From assembly GCF_026107375.2 (NCBI RefSeq), contig NZ_JAPCIA010000001.1:1736001-1800000 (forward strand): 64,000 nt of DNA, written 5' to 3'. Numbering within the stretch: position 1 is the first letter of the stretch; each line of letters starts with the position of its first letter. The translations under genes were made by a program, and so were the position numbers. This stretch comes from Sphingomonas sp. BT-65. GTDB lineage: Bacteria; Pseudomonadota; Alphaproteobacteria; Sphingomonadales; Sphingomonadaceae. Below, piece by piece: positions 18,575 through 27,238 of the stretch. Below the pieces are notes generated by a model. It did no database searches, was not told the origin of the DNA, and saw only the letters and a list, made by a program, of their open reading frames with translations.

Positions 18575-18865
18575 ATGTCGCGCATTTGCGAGCTGACCGG
18601 CAAGGGCCGGCAGGTGGGACACAATGTTTCCCACGCCAACAACAAGACCAAGCGCACCTTTCTGCCCAACCTGCAGAATGTGACGCTGCTGTCGGAAGCG
18701 CTGGAGCGTTCGGTTCGCCTGCGCGTCTCGACGCACGGCCTGCGCTCGGTCGAGCACAATGGCGGTCTCGACAACTGGCTGCTCAAGACCAGCGACGAGA
18801 AGCTCTCGCTCAAGGCGCGCCGCCTGAAGCGCGAGATCGCCAAGAAGGCGACCGCCGCGGCCTGA
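18575..18865 (+). CDS. rpmB: 50S ribosomal protein L28
   Basis: A 96-aa ribosomal protein L28 with the family start [20 protein letters not shown] and the [13 protein letters not shown] core; L28 lies near the E site of the large subunit. Length matches alphaproteobacterial L28 (about 97 aa, longer than the E. coli form by its C-terminal basic tail). No zinc-binding CxxC pair is present, so this is the zinc-independent form. It stands alone, not next to rpmG, with a hairpin terminator after it. Confidence 0.97.
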   Translation: MSRICELTGKGRQVGHNVSHANNKTKRTFLPNLQNVTLLSEALERSVRLRVSTHGLRSVEHNGGLDNWLLKTSDEKLSLKARRLKREIAKKATAAA

Positions 18866-18892
18866 ACCCGTTTGGGGCTCGCAATTTCGACC

Positions 18893-18919
18893 GGCCCGCT
18901 CCCGCAAGGGACGCGGGCC
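18893..18919 (+). terminator. Hairpin terminator after rpmB
   Basis: A GC-rich stem GGCCCGC (18893-18899) with GCGGGCC (18913-18919), extended inside by TCCC/GGGA around a GCAA loop. The following T content is low (GTTCGG), so termination efficiency is uncertain. The same CCC-GCAA-GGG tip occurs in the terminator at 20716. Confidence 0.6.
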
Positions 18920-18939
18920 GTTCGGCGTTCTGGCGCCGG

Positions 18940-19914
18940 CTATACGTCCAACCTGAACTTGAGCAGCAGCGAACGCTGCAACCGCCACTGATTGTCATCC
19001 GAGGCGATCCACAGGATCGTATCGCGCCCTTCGCGAGTCACCGCCACCGCCTCGAAATTATCGTGCACCACCGGTGCGGCGAAGCGCGCGATCTCCCGGC
19101 CCGTGGCGATTCGGCCTGCACCCACCGCGCCGCGATCCACGATCGCCACCACCGCGGTGAACATCTCGCGCAGCGAAGCCTTGCGGTTGAGCACCACCAG
19201 CCTTCCGTCGGGCAGCTCGGCGATGTCGGTCGGCTTGAACCCCTTGGGCGGACGATAGCTGAACGCGAAGCCGCGCCGCGGCGCGCGCACCGGATCGCCC
19301 GCGAACCACAGCCCGCGCCGCGTGCCCTTGGCGTCACCGTCCTCGCTTTCCGACAGCACGATGAAGCTGCCGTCGCGCAGCCGCGCCATCGCTTCGGCGC
19401 CGCCATTGTCGGGCCACTCCGCCATCGCCGGCGGCGCCGCATGTGCCTCGGCGCGTGCGAAGCCGGGAGCATAGCGCCAGATCTGGTTCGCCCGCTCGAA
19501 CCCCACCCATAGCTGCCCCGTCGCCGGATCGCGCGTGAGCGATTCGCTGTCGCGCTCGGACTTGTGCCAGCCGCGCCCCGGTCCGTCGGGCAGCTCGGCG
19601 AAGCGCGGGGCGCGCGCCTGCCAGTCGCGCCCCATCCGGAAGCTGACGATATTCCCGCCGTCGCTCAGCAGCGTGAAGCGGTCGCCCTCCACGGTCATCG
19701 CGGAGAAGCCCCCGAACGCCGGCTTAGGGCCGGTCAGGTACACCCCGCCCAGAAAGGTCAGCCCGCCAAGCTTCACCCGCGCGGGATCGCGCCAGTCAAG
19801 CGCCATCGGATGCGCCGCCATCTCGGCCTTCGCGGGCAGCAGCGCCAGCCGCTCGTCCCCCGACCAGCTCGGCACGAACAACAACAGCAGGAGCACGGAG
19901 AGCAGGATACGCAT
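18940..19914 (-). CDS. Exported phytase-like/esterase-like protein
   Basis: A 324-aa secreted protein of the esterase-like activity of phytase family (phytase-like domain). A signal peptide (MRILLSVLLLLLFVPSWSG) is followed by a beta-propeller-like sequence: LGGLTFLGGVYLTGPKPAFG, GGFSAMTVEGDRFTLLSDGG, WHKSERDSESL, NGGAEAMARL and DNFEAVAV. These S/E-A/E-G patterns recur in the family and may be metal or phosphate contacts. The true substrate is not established for the family. Start 19914 has a GAGGGG Shine-Dalgarno 5 bp upstream; ATG 19926 has none. Confidence 0.8.
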   Translation of the reverse strand: MRILLSVLLLLLFVPSWSGDERLALLPAKAEMAAHPMALDWRDPARVKLGGLTFLGGVYLTGPKPAFGGFSAMTVEGDRFTLLSDGGNIVSFRMGRDWQARAPRFAELPDGPGRGWHKSERDSESLTRDPATGQLWVGFERANQIWRYAPGFARAEAHAAPPAMAEWPDNGGAEAMARLRDGSFIVLSESEDGDAKGTRRGLWFAGDPVRAPRRGFAFSYRPPKGFKPTDIAELPDGRLVVLNRKASLREMFTAVVAIVDRGAVGAGRIATGREIARFAAPVVHDNFEAVAVTREGRDTILWIASDDNQWRLQRSLLLKFRLDV

Positions 19915-19926
19915 CGCGCCCCTCAT

Positions 19927-20302
19927 AGCGGCCCGATTCCCGCCGCAAAGCTGAACCTTGGATAACGGCGGTGTTCAGCCAGTGCTCAACCCTGTTCATC
20001 TAGTAGCAAGCGCAACGGGCCGTGCCGCGCGTATCGCGCACGCCCGCCAAACAGCCGGTGCGCGTCCTTGAGGACGCCCCTGCCCGTGTTTCCCCGCGTT
20101 GCGTATCGGGGATGGGCGCTTTCCCCCTCGGGCCCCTCTCACCGCACCGGCCAATTCCCGCTCCGCACGCGCCGCTCTTTTCGCTGAACGGGAGATAACC
20201 GGCACATTCAGGCATCGCTCAATGCGGATGTGCGAATCCCTTGTTCAACGATGACGGCGCAGGGCCGACATCGCACGAAACGGCAGAACAAGGAGAAAAC
20301 CG
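19927..20302. other. Non-coding, hairpin-rich region
   Basis: About 375 bp with no convincing gene. It holds several stem-loops: 20022-20041 (GTGC..GCAC with one bulge), 20062-20077 (GCGTCC-TTGA-GGACGC), and CCCCG/CGGGG near 20093. It also has G-rich and C-rich blocks up to about 20210. Frames through it (such as 20000-20215 on the minus strand) have no ribosome-binding site and no family resemblance. It could contain a structured RNA. The end of the region holds the AAGGAGAAAACC ribosome-binding site of the next gene. Confidence 0.4.
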
Positions 20303-20692
20303 ATGTTCAAGAAGCTTTCCCTGATCGGCGCCGCGCTGGCGATGACCGGTACCGCGCTGATCTCCGCGACGCCCGCCGCTGCGCAGCGCTACGAGTATCG
20401 CGACGACCGCGGCTATTATGGCGACCGCGGTTACCGCAACGATCGCGGCTACCGCAGCTATCGTGGCTATGACCGCCGCTACAACAACCGCTACAACCGT
20501 TACCGGGCGCGCGAGAAGTGCCGCGACGGTGACGGCGGCACGATCGTCGGCGCGATCGCCGGCGGCCTCGCCGGCAACGCGATCGCCGGCCGCGGCGACC
20601 GCACGCTCGGCACGATCCTCGGCGGCGCGGTGGGCGCCATCGCCGGCCGCGAGATCGACCGGTCGGACCGTCCGGGCTATTGCCGCCGCTAA
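20303..20692 (+). CDS. Exported glycine-zipper 2TM protein, Tyr/Arg-rich
   Basis: A 129-aa envelope protein: signal peptide (cleavage after ATPAAA-Q, near residue 27), a low-complexity segment of repeated DRGYR/NDRGYRSYRGYD units (residues ~30-65), then a glycine-zipper hairpin (GTIVGAIAGGLAGNAIAG and GTILGGAVGAIAGREID). Its Cys residues flank the zipper (EKCRDGD and PGYCRR), so a disulfide could staple it. The zipper resembles 17-kDa surface antigen/YMGG-type proteins that insert in the outer membrane. The strong AAGGAG site suggests abundant product. Function unknown. Confidence 0.85.
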   Translation: MFKKLSLIGAALAMTGTALISATPAAAQRYEYRDDRGYYGDRGYRNDRGYRSYRGYDRRYNNRYNRYRAREKCRDGDGGTIVGAIAGGLAGNAIAGRGDRTLGTILGGAVGAIAGREIDRSDRPGYCRR

Positions 20693-20715
20693 GTCAGTAG
20701 TGGTCTGAAACAAGG

Positions 20716-20744
20716 AGGCCGGCTCCCGCAAGGGGGTCGGCCTT
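20716..20744 (+). terminator. Terminator after the glycine-zipper gene
   Basis: A 12-bp stem (arms 20716-20727 and 20732-20743, with two G-T pairs) closed by a GCAA tetraloop, 23 bp after the stop codon, followed by TTACTT. Likely intrinsic terminator, although the T-tract is short. Confidence 0.7.
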
Positions 20745-20767
20745 ACTTGCATCCGATAGTGTCTGTT

Positions 20768-20900
20768 TGGAAATGCGCGGAAGAGCGCATTTCGAGGCGG
20801 CACCGGCCCGCTCCCCACCCGGCCACCCAACGGTAGTATCATATGGGTGGCCGGGTGGGGGAGCGGGCCGGTGCCGTAATGCGCCGTCAGGCGCATTCTC
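20768..20900. repeat. Composite inverted element with a 31-bp near-perfect palindrome
   Basis: Left arm 20799-20829 and right arm 20844-20875 are complementary over 31 positions with one extra G in the right arm; the loop is 14 nt and AT-rich (20830-20843). Outside each arm sits a small hairpin: GAAATGCGC/GCGCATTTC at 20770-20793 and AATGCGCC/GGCGCATT at 20878-20897. The two small hairpins are inverted, diverged versions of each other, so the whole element is two facing units. It separates two envelope genes and could extrude as a cruciform. Confidence 0.9.
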
Positions 20901-21052
20901 AAACGAAGTGTATCAGTTGAGCAACACTCTCCGGTCAATCGCGTGATTCGAACGCCTTGGCGCTTGTTTCTGCCACATTCGACACCCAGATGCGCCCTCC
21001 CCGAGGCGGAGGAGACATCCGCCCAGGGCTGTAAAAAGGAATGTAGAATACC

Positions 21053-21589
21053 ATGAAGAAGATTGCTCTGGCGCTCGTCGCCCTGACCGCCGCCGCAACG
21101 CCGGCTTTCGCGCAGGACGAAGCCGCCCCCTTCAACGGCGCGCATGTTTCGGCCGTTGTCGGCTACGACATTCTCGACCTCAACACCGCGGGTCTCGATA
21201 ACCCCGATGGCCTCGCCTATGGCGTGAACCTCGGCTATGATCTCCAGCGCGGCAACGTCCTGTTCGGCATCGAGGGCGAGGTCACCGAATCCACTGCCGA
21301 GGTCAAGGCGGGCAACACCGTCGTCGCTTCGGCGGGCCGCGACCTCTATGTCGGCGGCCGTCTCGGCTATGTGCTGGGCAAGACCGCGATCTACGGCAAG
21401 GCCGGCTACACCAATGCGCGCGTCGAGAGCGTCGCGGGCGACGACAATGGCGACGGCTTCCGTGTCGGCGGCGGCGTCGAGCGCAAATTCGGCCAGAACC
21501 TCTTCGGCAAGGTCGAGTATCGCTATTCGAACTACGAAGCGGACGTCGAGCGCCACCAGGTGGTCGCCGGCGTCGGCATGCGCTTCTGA
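21053..21589 (+). CDS. Opacity-type outer-membrane beta-barrel protein
   Basis: A 178-aa small porin-like protein. A signal peptide (MKKIALALVALTAAATPAFA-Q) is followed by alternating amphipathic strands of an 8-stranded barrel (GAHVSAVVGYDILDL, GLAYGVNLGYDLQRG, VLFGIEGEVTES, LYVGGRLGYVLG, AIYGKAGYTNARV, LFGKVEYRYSNY) and a C-terminal Phe (VVAGVGMRF) for BAM recognition. It matches the OmpX/Opa-like superfamily that is widespread in alphaproteobacteria. The start follows AAAAGGAATG about 10 bp upstream. Exact role (adhesion, structure) unknown. Confidence 0.9.
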   Translation: MKKIALALVALTAAATPAFAQDEAAPFNGAHVSAVVGYDILDLNTAGLDNPDGLAYGVNLGYDLQRGNVLFGIEGEVTESTAEVKAGNTVVASAGRDLYVGGRLGYVLGKTAIYGKAGYTNARVESVAGDDNGDGFRVGGGVERKFGQNLFGKVEYRYSNYEADVERHQVVAGVGMRF

Positions 21590-21636
21590 TGCACTGACGC
21601 CGCGGTTTGGACAGCGCCGCGGCGTGAGACGAAGGG

Positions 21637-21668
21637 AGGCCGGCTTCCGCGAGGAGGCCGGCCTTTTT
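21637..21668 (+). terminator. Rho-independent terminator after the barrel-protein gene
   Basis: Stem AGGCCGGC (21637-21644) with GCCGGCCT (21657-21664), a 12-nt loop and a T5 run at 21664-21668, 48 bp after the stop codon. Its sequence resembles the terminator at 20716, which supports both. Confidence 0.88.
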
Positions 21669-21740
21669 CTATGGCTGCTGTTTGGTGGCTAGCGGCCGTT
21701 TGCGATCGCGTCGTCCTACCGGCGGCGCTTCGCCTGGTTC

Positions 21741-22079
21741 CTAGCTCGCCGGGTGGTACATGAACTCGCGGAGTTCCTGCGCGCAGCGGCAGGCGACCGC
21801 GATCTTCCGCGCCCATTCGACCGCCTCCTCGCGCGTCGGCACCTCGAGCACCGTGAAGCCGCCCTTGAGATGGCTGCCAGGATAGATGTCCGGGGACACC
21901 GACCCGTCGCCGGAAACCAGCACGGGATCCACCTGCTCATGGATTCCACCGCCGAACACGTAGACGCCGGCCGCCTTGGCTTCCTCGATCACCGCAAGCG
22001 CGTCGGCGGAGACGGCCGGCATATCCTCGTCCGCGACGACCATGGCTTCGCTGGGGAAGGAGATGAGGTATTTGGTCAT
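21741..22079 (-). CDS. YciI/DGPF-family protein
   Basis: A 112-aa ferredoxin-like alpha+beta barrel protein of the YCII-related (DGPF) family: MTKYLISFPSEAM, then EEAKAAGVYVFGGGIHEQVD, GGFTVLEVPTREEAVEWA and a C-terminal helix. Such proteins often sit beside ECF sigma factors; none is present here. Homologues are sometimes proposed as small enzymes or dimer modules but lack a firm function. ATG 22079 begins the first beta strand; ATG 22094 would add an unlikely MHHRG. Confidence 0.83.
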   Translation of the reverse strand: MTKYLISFPSEAMVVADEDMPAVSADALAVIEEAKAAGVYVFGGGIHEQVDPVLVSGDGSVSPDIYPGSHLKGGFTVLEVPTREEAVEWARKIAVACRCAQELREFMYHPAS

Positions 22080-22138
22080 GCCTCGATGATGCATCGCGGA
22101 TCAGGCGGCGGCAAGTCGAGATGCTAGTTGTAGGCCTG

Positions 22139-22240
22139 CTCCAGCACGGGCAAAGCCCGCGCTGGCGTCGGACGGGTTCCGGCAAGCCGGACCGGCCGGC
22201 CGTGCCGGGCGCTGCGCGGCTTAGCCGCGCAGCGGGGCCG
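22139..22240. other. Hairpin-rich segment downstream of phaB
   Basis: Several stems in a row lie between the YciI and phaB genes: CAGCACGGGC/GCCCGCGCTG around 22141-22164, GGTTCCGGC/GCCGGACC around 22175-22192, and a perfect 10-bp stem GCTGCGCGGC-TTA-GCCGCGCAGC at 22211-22233. The last is probably the phaB terminator on the minus strand, without a clear T-tract. The chain resembles other composite palindromic elements of the window. Confidence 0.55.
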
Positions 22241-22266
22241 TGGCTTCGCCCACGCCCTTGCGCCCG

Positions 22267-22989
22267 TCAGTACATATGCTGCCCGCCATTGATGCTCAGC
22301 GTTGATCCGGTGACGAACCCGCCCTCTTCGGAGCACAGGAACGCCACGCCGCGCGCGATCTCGTTGGCCTGGCCTAGCCGCCCGACCGGGATCTTCGCCA
22401 CGATCTTCTCGAGCACCTCGGCCGGCACCGCGGCCACCATGTCGGTGTCGATATAGCCAGGCGCGATCGCGTTCACCGTCACCCCGGCGCGCGCGCCTTC
22501 CTGCGCCAGCGCCTTGGTGAAGCCGTGGATGCCGCTCTTCGCCGCGGCATAATTGACCTGGCCGTACTGTCCCGCCTGGCCGTTGATCGAACCGATGTTG
22601 ACGATCCGCCCCCATTTGCGCTCGCGCATCCCGGGGAAGGTGCCCTTGGCCATGTTGAAACAGCCGCCCAGATTGGTGTCCATGACCTCCTTCCACATCT
22701 GGTAGGTCATCTTGAGGATCGTGCCGTCGCGGGTGATGCCGGCATTGTTGACCAGCACATCGACCGGCCCGAGCGTCTCCTCGACCTGCGCGATCCCCGC
22801 CTGGCACGCGTCATAGTCGGCGACGTCCCATTTGAACGCCTTGATCCCGGTCCGCTCGGTGAACTCGGCGGCGCGCTGGTCGTTGCCGGCATAGTTGGCG
22901 GCGACCTGCATCCCCATGTCGTTGAGCGCAACGCTGATCGCCTCGCCGATGCCGCGCGTGCCGCCGGTTACGATCGCTACCCGTGCCAT
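22267..22989 (-). CDS. phaB: Acetoacetyl-CoA reductase
   Basis: A 240-aa short-chain dehydrogenase that reduces acetoacetyl-CoA to (R)-3-hydroxybutyryl-CoA with NADPH for polyhydroxybutyrate synthesis. The TGGTRGIG nucleotide motif, NNAG (residues ~81-84), Ser134, Tyr147 and Lys151 (NYAAAKSG) are intact. The NIGSINGQAGQYGQVNYAAAK segment is characteristic of PhaB rather than of FabG. Length is normal (~240-246). phaA and phaC are not adjacent; the depolymerase phaZ is 8 kb downstream. Confidence 0.93.
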   Translation of the reverse strand: MARVAIVTGGTRGIGEAISVALNDMGMQVAANYAGNDQRAAEFTERTGIKAFKWDVADYDACQAGIAQVEETLGPVDVLVNNAGITRDGTILKMTYQMWKEVMDTNLGGCFNMAKGTFPGMRERKWGRIVNIGSINGQAGQYGQVNYAAAKSGIHGFTKALAQEGARAGVTVNAIAPGYIDTDMVAAVPAEVLEKIVAKIPVGRLGQANEIARGVAFLCSEEGGFVTGSTLSINGGQHMY

Positions 22990-23019
22990 GAACCTCTCCC
23001 AGATTGGTTGGCGGAAAGG

Positions 23020-24021
23020 CTAGGCAAGCTCCGTCCAGCCCGCAAGCTCCCTTGCGAGAATGTTGCGCAACATGAGTAGGCCGGGCGCGCCGTCGTTGAG
23101 GCATGCGAGATAGGCGAAGCGCTCGCCCCCCGCCGCCGCGAACGTCGCGCGCCCGCGGATCGCGAGTTCCTCCAGGGTTTCGAGGCAGTCCGCAGCAAAA
23201 CCCGGCGCGACCACCGCGACGCGCCTGACGCCCTTGCCCGGCAAGCCCGCCAGCGTCGCATCGGTCGCCGGCTCCAGCCACTTCGCCCGCCCGAAGCGCG
23301 ACTGGAATGCCACCACCAATTCCCGCCCGAGCGCAGCCTCCAGCAGCCGCGCGGTCTTCACGCAATGGCAGTGATATGGATCGCCCAGCTCAAGCGTCCG
23401 CTGCGGCATCCCGTGAAAGCTCGCGACGATCGCCTCCGGCTCGAAATCGAGCGCAGCAAGCTGCGCCTCGACCGACTCCTTGAGCGCAGCAATATAGGCC
23501 GGATCGTCATGATAGGGCGGCAGCGTCCTTAGCGCCGGCTGCCACCGCATCCCCGCCAGCGCCGCGAACGCCGCGTCGTTCGCGGTCGCGGTCGTTGCTG
23601 CGCAATATTGCGGATAGAGCGGCGCGATCAGGATGCGCTCGCACCCCGCTTCCTTCATTGCCGCGAGCCGCTCGCCAATCGCCGGATTGCCGTAGCGCAT
23701 CGCCCAGTCGACCCGCACCTCCGGCCACGCCGCCTGCAGCGCCCTGGCCTGCCGCGCGGTGATCGCCGCCAGCGGCGAACCCTCCTCGGTCCACACCAGC
23801 CCATAGGCATGCGCCGACTTTCTCGGCCGCGTGCGCAACACCACGCCGCGCAGGATCGGCTGCCACACCAATTGCGGGATCTCGACCACCCGCCGGTCCG
23901 AGAGGAACTCGGAGAGATAGCGCCGCACCGCCGGCGCATCAGGCGCGTCGGGCGTGCCGAGATTGACCAGCAGCACCCCGATCTTGCGCTCGGGGATCGC
24001 CGGATGCCGCTCCGGCGCCAT
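23020..24021 (-). CDS. hemH: Ferrochelatase
   Basis: A 333-aa ferrochelatase, which inserts Fe2+ into protoporphyrin IX as the last step of haem synthesis. Signatures are [15 protein letters not shown] at the N-terminus, [21 protein letters not shown], and the catalytic His in [22 protein letters not shown] and [14 protein letters not shown] follow. The start ATG 24021 overlaps by one base (TGATG) the stop of the upstream oxidoreductase gene, so the two are probably translationally coupled, which is an unusual partner for hemH. Confidence 0.96.
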   Translation of the reverse strand: MAPERHPAIPERKIGVLLVNLGTPDAPDAPAVRRYLSEFLSDRRVVEIPQLVWQPILRGVVLRTRPRKSAHAYGLVWTEEGSPLAAITARQARALQAAWPEVRVDWAMRYGNPAIGERLAAMKEAGCERILIAPLYPQYCAATTATANDAAFAALAGMRWQPALRTLPPYHDDPAYIAALKESVEAQLAALDFEPEAIVASFHGMPQRTLELGDPYHCHCVKTARLLEAALGRELVVAFQSRFGRAKWLEPATDATLAGLPGKGVRRVAVVAPGFAADCLETLEELAIRGRATFAAAGGERFAYLACLNDGAPGLLMLRNILARELAGWTELA

Positions 24022-26240
24022 CACTCGCCGCCCGGGATCAGCGGAAGCTGGCGCAGCCGCACCCCGGTCGCCGCGTGCAACGCATTGGCGATCGCCGGCG
24101 CCACCGGCGGCACCGCCAGCTCGCTCACGCCACCCGGATCGGCATCGCTCGCGATCAGCTCGACCATGATCTGGGGACAATCGGCCAGCCGCGGCAGCTC
24201 GAGGTCGCGGAGGGACCGCGCGTCGGGCCGGTTGCCGGTGAAGCCAGTCGTCGCGCCCAGCGCCGCGGCCATGCCGAAGATCAGCCCGCCCTCGATCTGC
24301 TGCTCGACCACGCTCGGATTGACCACCCGGCCGCAATCGACCGCCGCGACCAGCCGGTCGACCTTGACGCGTTGGTCGCCGCCGATCGAGGCTTCGGCCA
24401 TCACCGCGATATAGCTGCCGCGAAAGGCGTGGCACGCCAGCCCCTGCCCGCTCCCCGGCAGCCCGCCCTGCCAGCCGCCGAGCGAGGTGACGGTCGACAG
24501 GCACCGCGCCAGCCGCGGCTCGGCGGCGAGCATCGCGATGCGGAACGAAAAGGCCTCGACATCCGCGACATGCGCCAGCTCGTCGATGAAGCTCTCGGTG
24601 AAGAAGGCGGTGTAGCTGTGCGCCCCCGACCGCCAATACCCGGTCGGCACGCCGATCTCGGCCGGATGGTGGTCGATCGCCAGTGCCGGGATGCGATAGG
24701 GCGGCCGCGCCCCCGCCACCGCCGATGCGTCGCCGATCCCGCCCGCCGCCAGGCTCGCGCCGATCGCCCCGCCGCCGCCGGTCAGCCGCCGCGCCAACTC
24801 ATGGCCGGTGCTCGGCGCGGCGATCTTGGCCAGCCATCCCGAAATGCTCCCGTTCGTCCCCAGCCGCGCCGTCATCCGCGCCGCCGCCGGAGGACGGAAC
24901 CGGTCCTGCGCGCTGGTCTCGCCGCGCGACCAGGTGAGCTGCACCGGCTTCCTGACCTCGCGCGCGATCAACGCCGCCTGCTCGGCGACCTGATGTTCCA
25001 GATTCTGCCCGAACGATCCGCCCGCGAGCACTGGATGCACCACCACGTCGCCCGTGCCGATTCCCAGCACCCGCGCCACCGCGTCGCGCGCGAGGCCTGG
25101 CGCCTGGGTCGGCAGCCACAACCGCACGCGGCCATCCTCCCACACCGCTGTCGCGGTCATCGGCTCGATCGCGGCGTGCAACGCGAGCCCGGCGCGATAC
25201 TCCGCCGTCACCACGCGCGCGCCCGCGAACGCCGCGGCAAGATCGCCCGCCGAGGCCATCCGTTCGCCCTCGCCGTCGAGCGCGGCGTCGAGCGCAGCCT
25301 GGATGGTCTCGCTCTCCACTCGGCCCGCTACCTCGAACCGCGGATTGAGCGCCTCGAGCGCCCGGTTCGCCGCCCACCAGTTGTTGGCGACCGCGGCGAC
25401 CCACATCTCGTTCTTCACGATATGCAGCGTGCCCGGCACATTCCGCGCCGCCGCCTCGTCGATCGCCGCGAGCTTGACCGTTCCCACCGGCCCTTGGCGC
25501 AGCGCCGCGAACACCATGTTCGGCAAGCGGATGTCCCCGGCGAAATTGGCGCTGCCGTCGACCTTGCCCGGCCCGTCGAGCCGCGGCAGCGGCTCGCCGC
25601 TCAGCCGTCCCGTCTCGCCCTCACGTAGCACGAGATCGTCAGGCGCCTCCTCGCCCGCCGCCTCGGCCGCGAGCTCGCCGAAGCGCAACCGCTGCTGGCC
25701 ATGCACGACATGCCCGCCGGTGGTGTCGCATTCCTGCCAGTCGACTCCCCAGCGCCGCGCCGCCGCCTTGCACAGCATCGCCCGCGCCGCGGCGCCCGCG
25801 GCGCGCAACGGCGCCTCGAAGCTGCGCATCGAGGTCGATCCGCCGGTCAGCGTCAGCGCGTTGCGCACGGCCCAGGTCCGCTCCAGCCGCTCGGGCAGCA
25901 CGCCCGGGAACAGCTCGCCCAGCGCCAGCGAATTGGCATAGATCGGGTTGAGCGGCGCCTGCTCCACCCCCACCATCCGCCAGTCCGCGCCCAACTCGTC
26001 GGCGAGCGCCTGCGGCAGCGTGGTGAATATGCCCTGGCCATATTCGCATTGCGGGATCGCGACGGTGACCTGGCCGTTGGTCGCGATCTTGAGCCAAGCA
26101 CCGAACGCGGTCTCGTTGTCGCGCGCGCTCAAATTGGGGAGATAGGCGCGCGGCCATACCGCCCAGGCGACCACCAGCCCGATTCCAGCGCCGCCGCCGA
26201 TCAGCAGCGTGCGCCGATCGATGCCCTTCCTTCGCTCCAT
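24021..26240 (-). CDS. Molybdopterin-binding subunit of a xanthine-dehydrogenase-family oxidoreductase (IorB-like)
   Basis: A 739-aa large subunit resembling isoquinoline 1-oxidoreductase beta subunits and membrane-bound aldehyde dehydrogenases. The N-terminus carries [21 protein letters not shown], a twin-Arg-type signal/anchor, so it should be exported folded. Substrate-side motifs include [38 protein letters not shown] (split in my reading) and a C-terminal [16 protein letters not shown], where the Glu corresponds to the catalytic Glu of the family (usually GVGEPG). The partner [2Fe-2S] small subunit that hands electrons out is not adjacent. Substrate unknown. Confidence 0.88.
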   Translation of the reverse strand: MERRKGIDRRTLLIGGGAGIGLVVAWAVWPRAYLPNLSARDNETAFGAWLKIATNGQVTVAIPQCEYGQGIFTTLPQALADELGADWRMVGVEQAPLNPIYANSLALGELFPGVLPERLERTWAVRNALTLTGGSTSMRSFEAPLRAAGAAARAMLCKAAARRWGVDWQECDTTGGHVVHGQQRLRFGELAAEAAGEEAPDDLVLREGETGRLSGEPLPRLDGPGKVDGSANFAGDIRLPNMVFAALRQGPVGTVKLAAIDEAAARNVPGTLHIVKNEMWVAAVANNWWAANRALEALNPRFEVAGRVESETIQAALDAALDGEGERMASAGDLAAAFAGARVVTAEYRAGLALHAAIEPMTATAVWEDGRVRLWLPTQAPGLARDAVARVLGIGTGDVVVHPVLAGGSFGQNLEHQVAEQAALIAREVRKPVQLTWSRGETSAQDRFRPPAAARMTARLGTNGSISGWLAKIAAPSTGHELARRLTGGGGAIGASLAAGGIGDASAVAGARPPYRIPALAIDHHPAEIGVPTGYWRSGAHSYTAFFTESFIDELAHVADVEAFSFRIAMLAAEPRLARCLSTVTSLGGWQGGLPGSGQGLACHAFRGSYIAVMAEASIGGDQRVKVDRLVAAVDCGRVVNPSVVEQQIEGGLIFGMAAALGATTGFTGNRPDARSLRDLELPRLADCPQIMVELIASDADPGGVSELAVPPVAPAIANALHAATGVRLRQLPLIPGGE

Positions 26241-26343
26241 CGCCCACGCTCTACCCGCGCTTCAATCGCCGCGCCAGTCATCCAGACTTGGGTTTGCCGT
26301 GATATGCGGATAGGACAGCGCCGAACCCCCGGGAGGCACTCAC

Positions 26344-27234
26344 TTGATCCTGTCCATCGCCGCCAGCGCCGCCGCGAACCATATCCAGTTCAGCCAGCTT
26401 GGCCTCGATCCGGTCGCGCTGCCGATCTGGATCGGCGACCGGCATATTTTCGATCTGAAATGGTATTCGCTCGCCTATATCGCGGGCATCCTGATCGGCT
26501 GGTGGTACCTGCTCAAGCTGCTCGCCCAGCCCGGTGCGCCGATGGCCCGCCGTCACGCCGACGACATGGTGTTCTACGCCACGATCGGCATCATCGTCGG
26601 CGGCCGCCTCGGCTATGCCGTCTTCTACCAGCCGCAGCTGCTGATCGAGCCGCTCAAGCTGCTGCAATTGTGGGAGGGCGGCATGTCCTTCCATGGCGGC
26701 GTGATCGGCGTCACGCTCGGCATCCTGTGGTTGTGCCGCCGCGAGAAGCTCTCCTGGCTGCGCGTCCACGACTACGTCGCCTGCTGCGTCCCCTTCGGCC
26801 TGTTCTTCGGCCGGCTCGCCAATTTCGTGAATGGCGAACTGTGGGGGCATCAGACCAATGTCGCCTGGGCGATCGTGTTCGAGCGCACCGGCGGCAACAT
26901 CCCCCGCCACCCGAGCCAGCTCTACGAGGCGGGGCTCGAGGGCCTGCTGCTGTTCGCCGTGCTGTGGTTCCTGTTCTGGAGGACCGACGCGCGCTACCAG
27001 CCGGGCAAGCTCGTCGGCACCTTCCTGCTCGGCTATGGCCTGTCGCGCTGGTTCGTCGAGTTCTTCCGCGAGCATGACTCGCAGTTCGACGGCACGATCT
27101 TCGCGACCCCGGGGCTGCACATGGGCCAGTTGCTCACCGTGCCGATGATCCTCGGCGGCATCTACCTGATCGCGACCGCCAAGAAGCGCCGCGAGCGGGT
27201 CGAGCCGATCGCGGGCGGCCCCAGCGTAGCCTGA
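26344..27234 (+). CDS. lgt: Prolipoprotein diacylglyceryl transferase
   Basis: A 296-aa polytopic inner-membrane enzyme that moves diacylglyceryl from phosphatidylglycerol to the lipobox Cys of prolipoproteins. About seven membrane helices are visible with the conserved [23 protein letters not shown], and the signature [17 protein letters not shown], then [13 protein letters not shown] and [13 protein letters not shown]. The start is TTG at 26344, with GGGAGG 7 bp upstream; no earlier ATG fits. It leads an operon with midA-like, GNAT and pgeF genes. Confidence 0.96.
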   Translation: MILSIAASAAANHIQFSQLGLDPVALPIWIGDRHIFDLKWYSLAYIAGILIGWWYLLKLLAQPGAPMARRHADDMVFYATIGIIVGGRLGYAVFYQPQLLIEPLKLLQLWEGGMSFHGGVIGVTLGILWLCRREKLSWLRVHDYVACCVPFGLFFGRLANFVNGELWGHQTNVAWAIVFERTGGNIPRHPSQLYEAGLEGLLLFAVLWFLFWRTDARYQPGKLVGTFLLGYGLSRWFVEFFREHDSQFDGTIFATPGLHMGQLLTVPMILGGIYLIATAKKRRERVEPIAGGPSVA

Positions 27235-27238
27235 CACG

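Noticed and set aside
20000..20215. 71-aa minus-strand open frame in the hairpin-rich region
   Set aside because: No ribosome-binding site, unusual composition, no recognisable family, and the region is full of palindromes.
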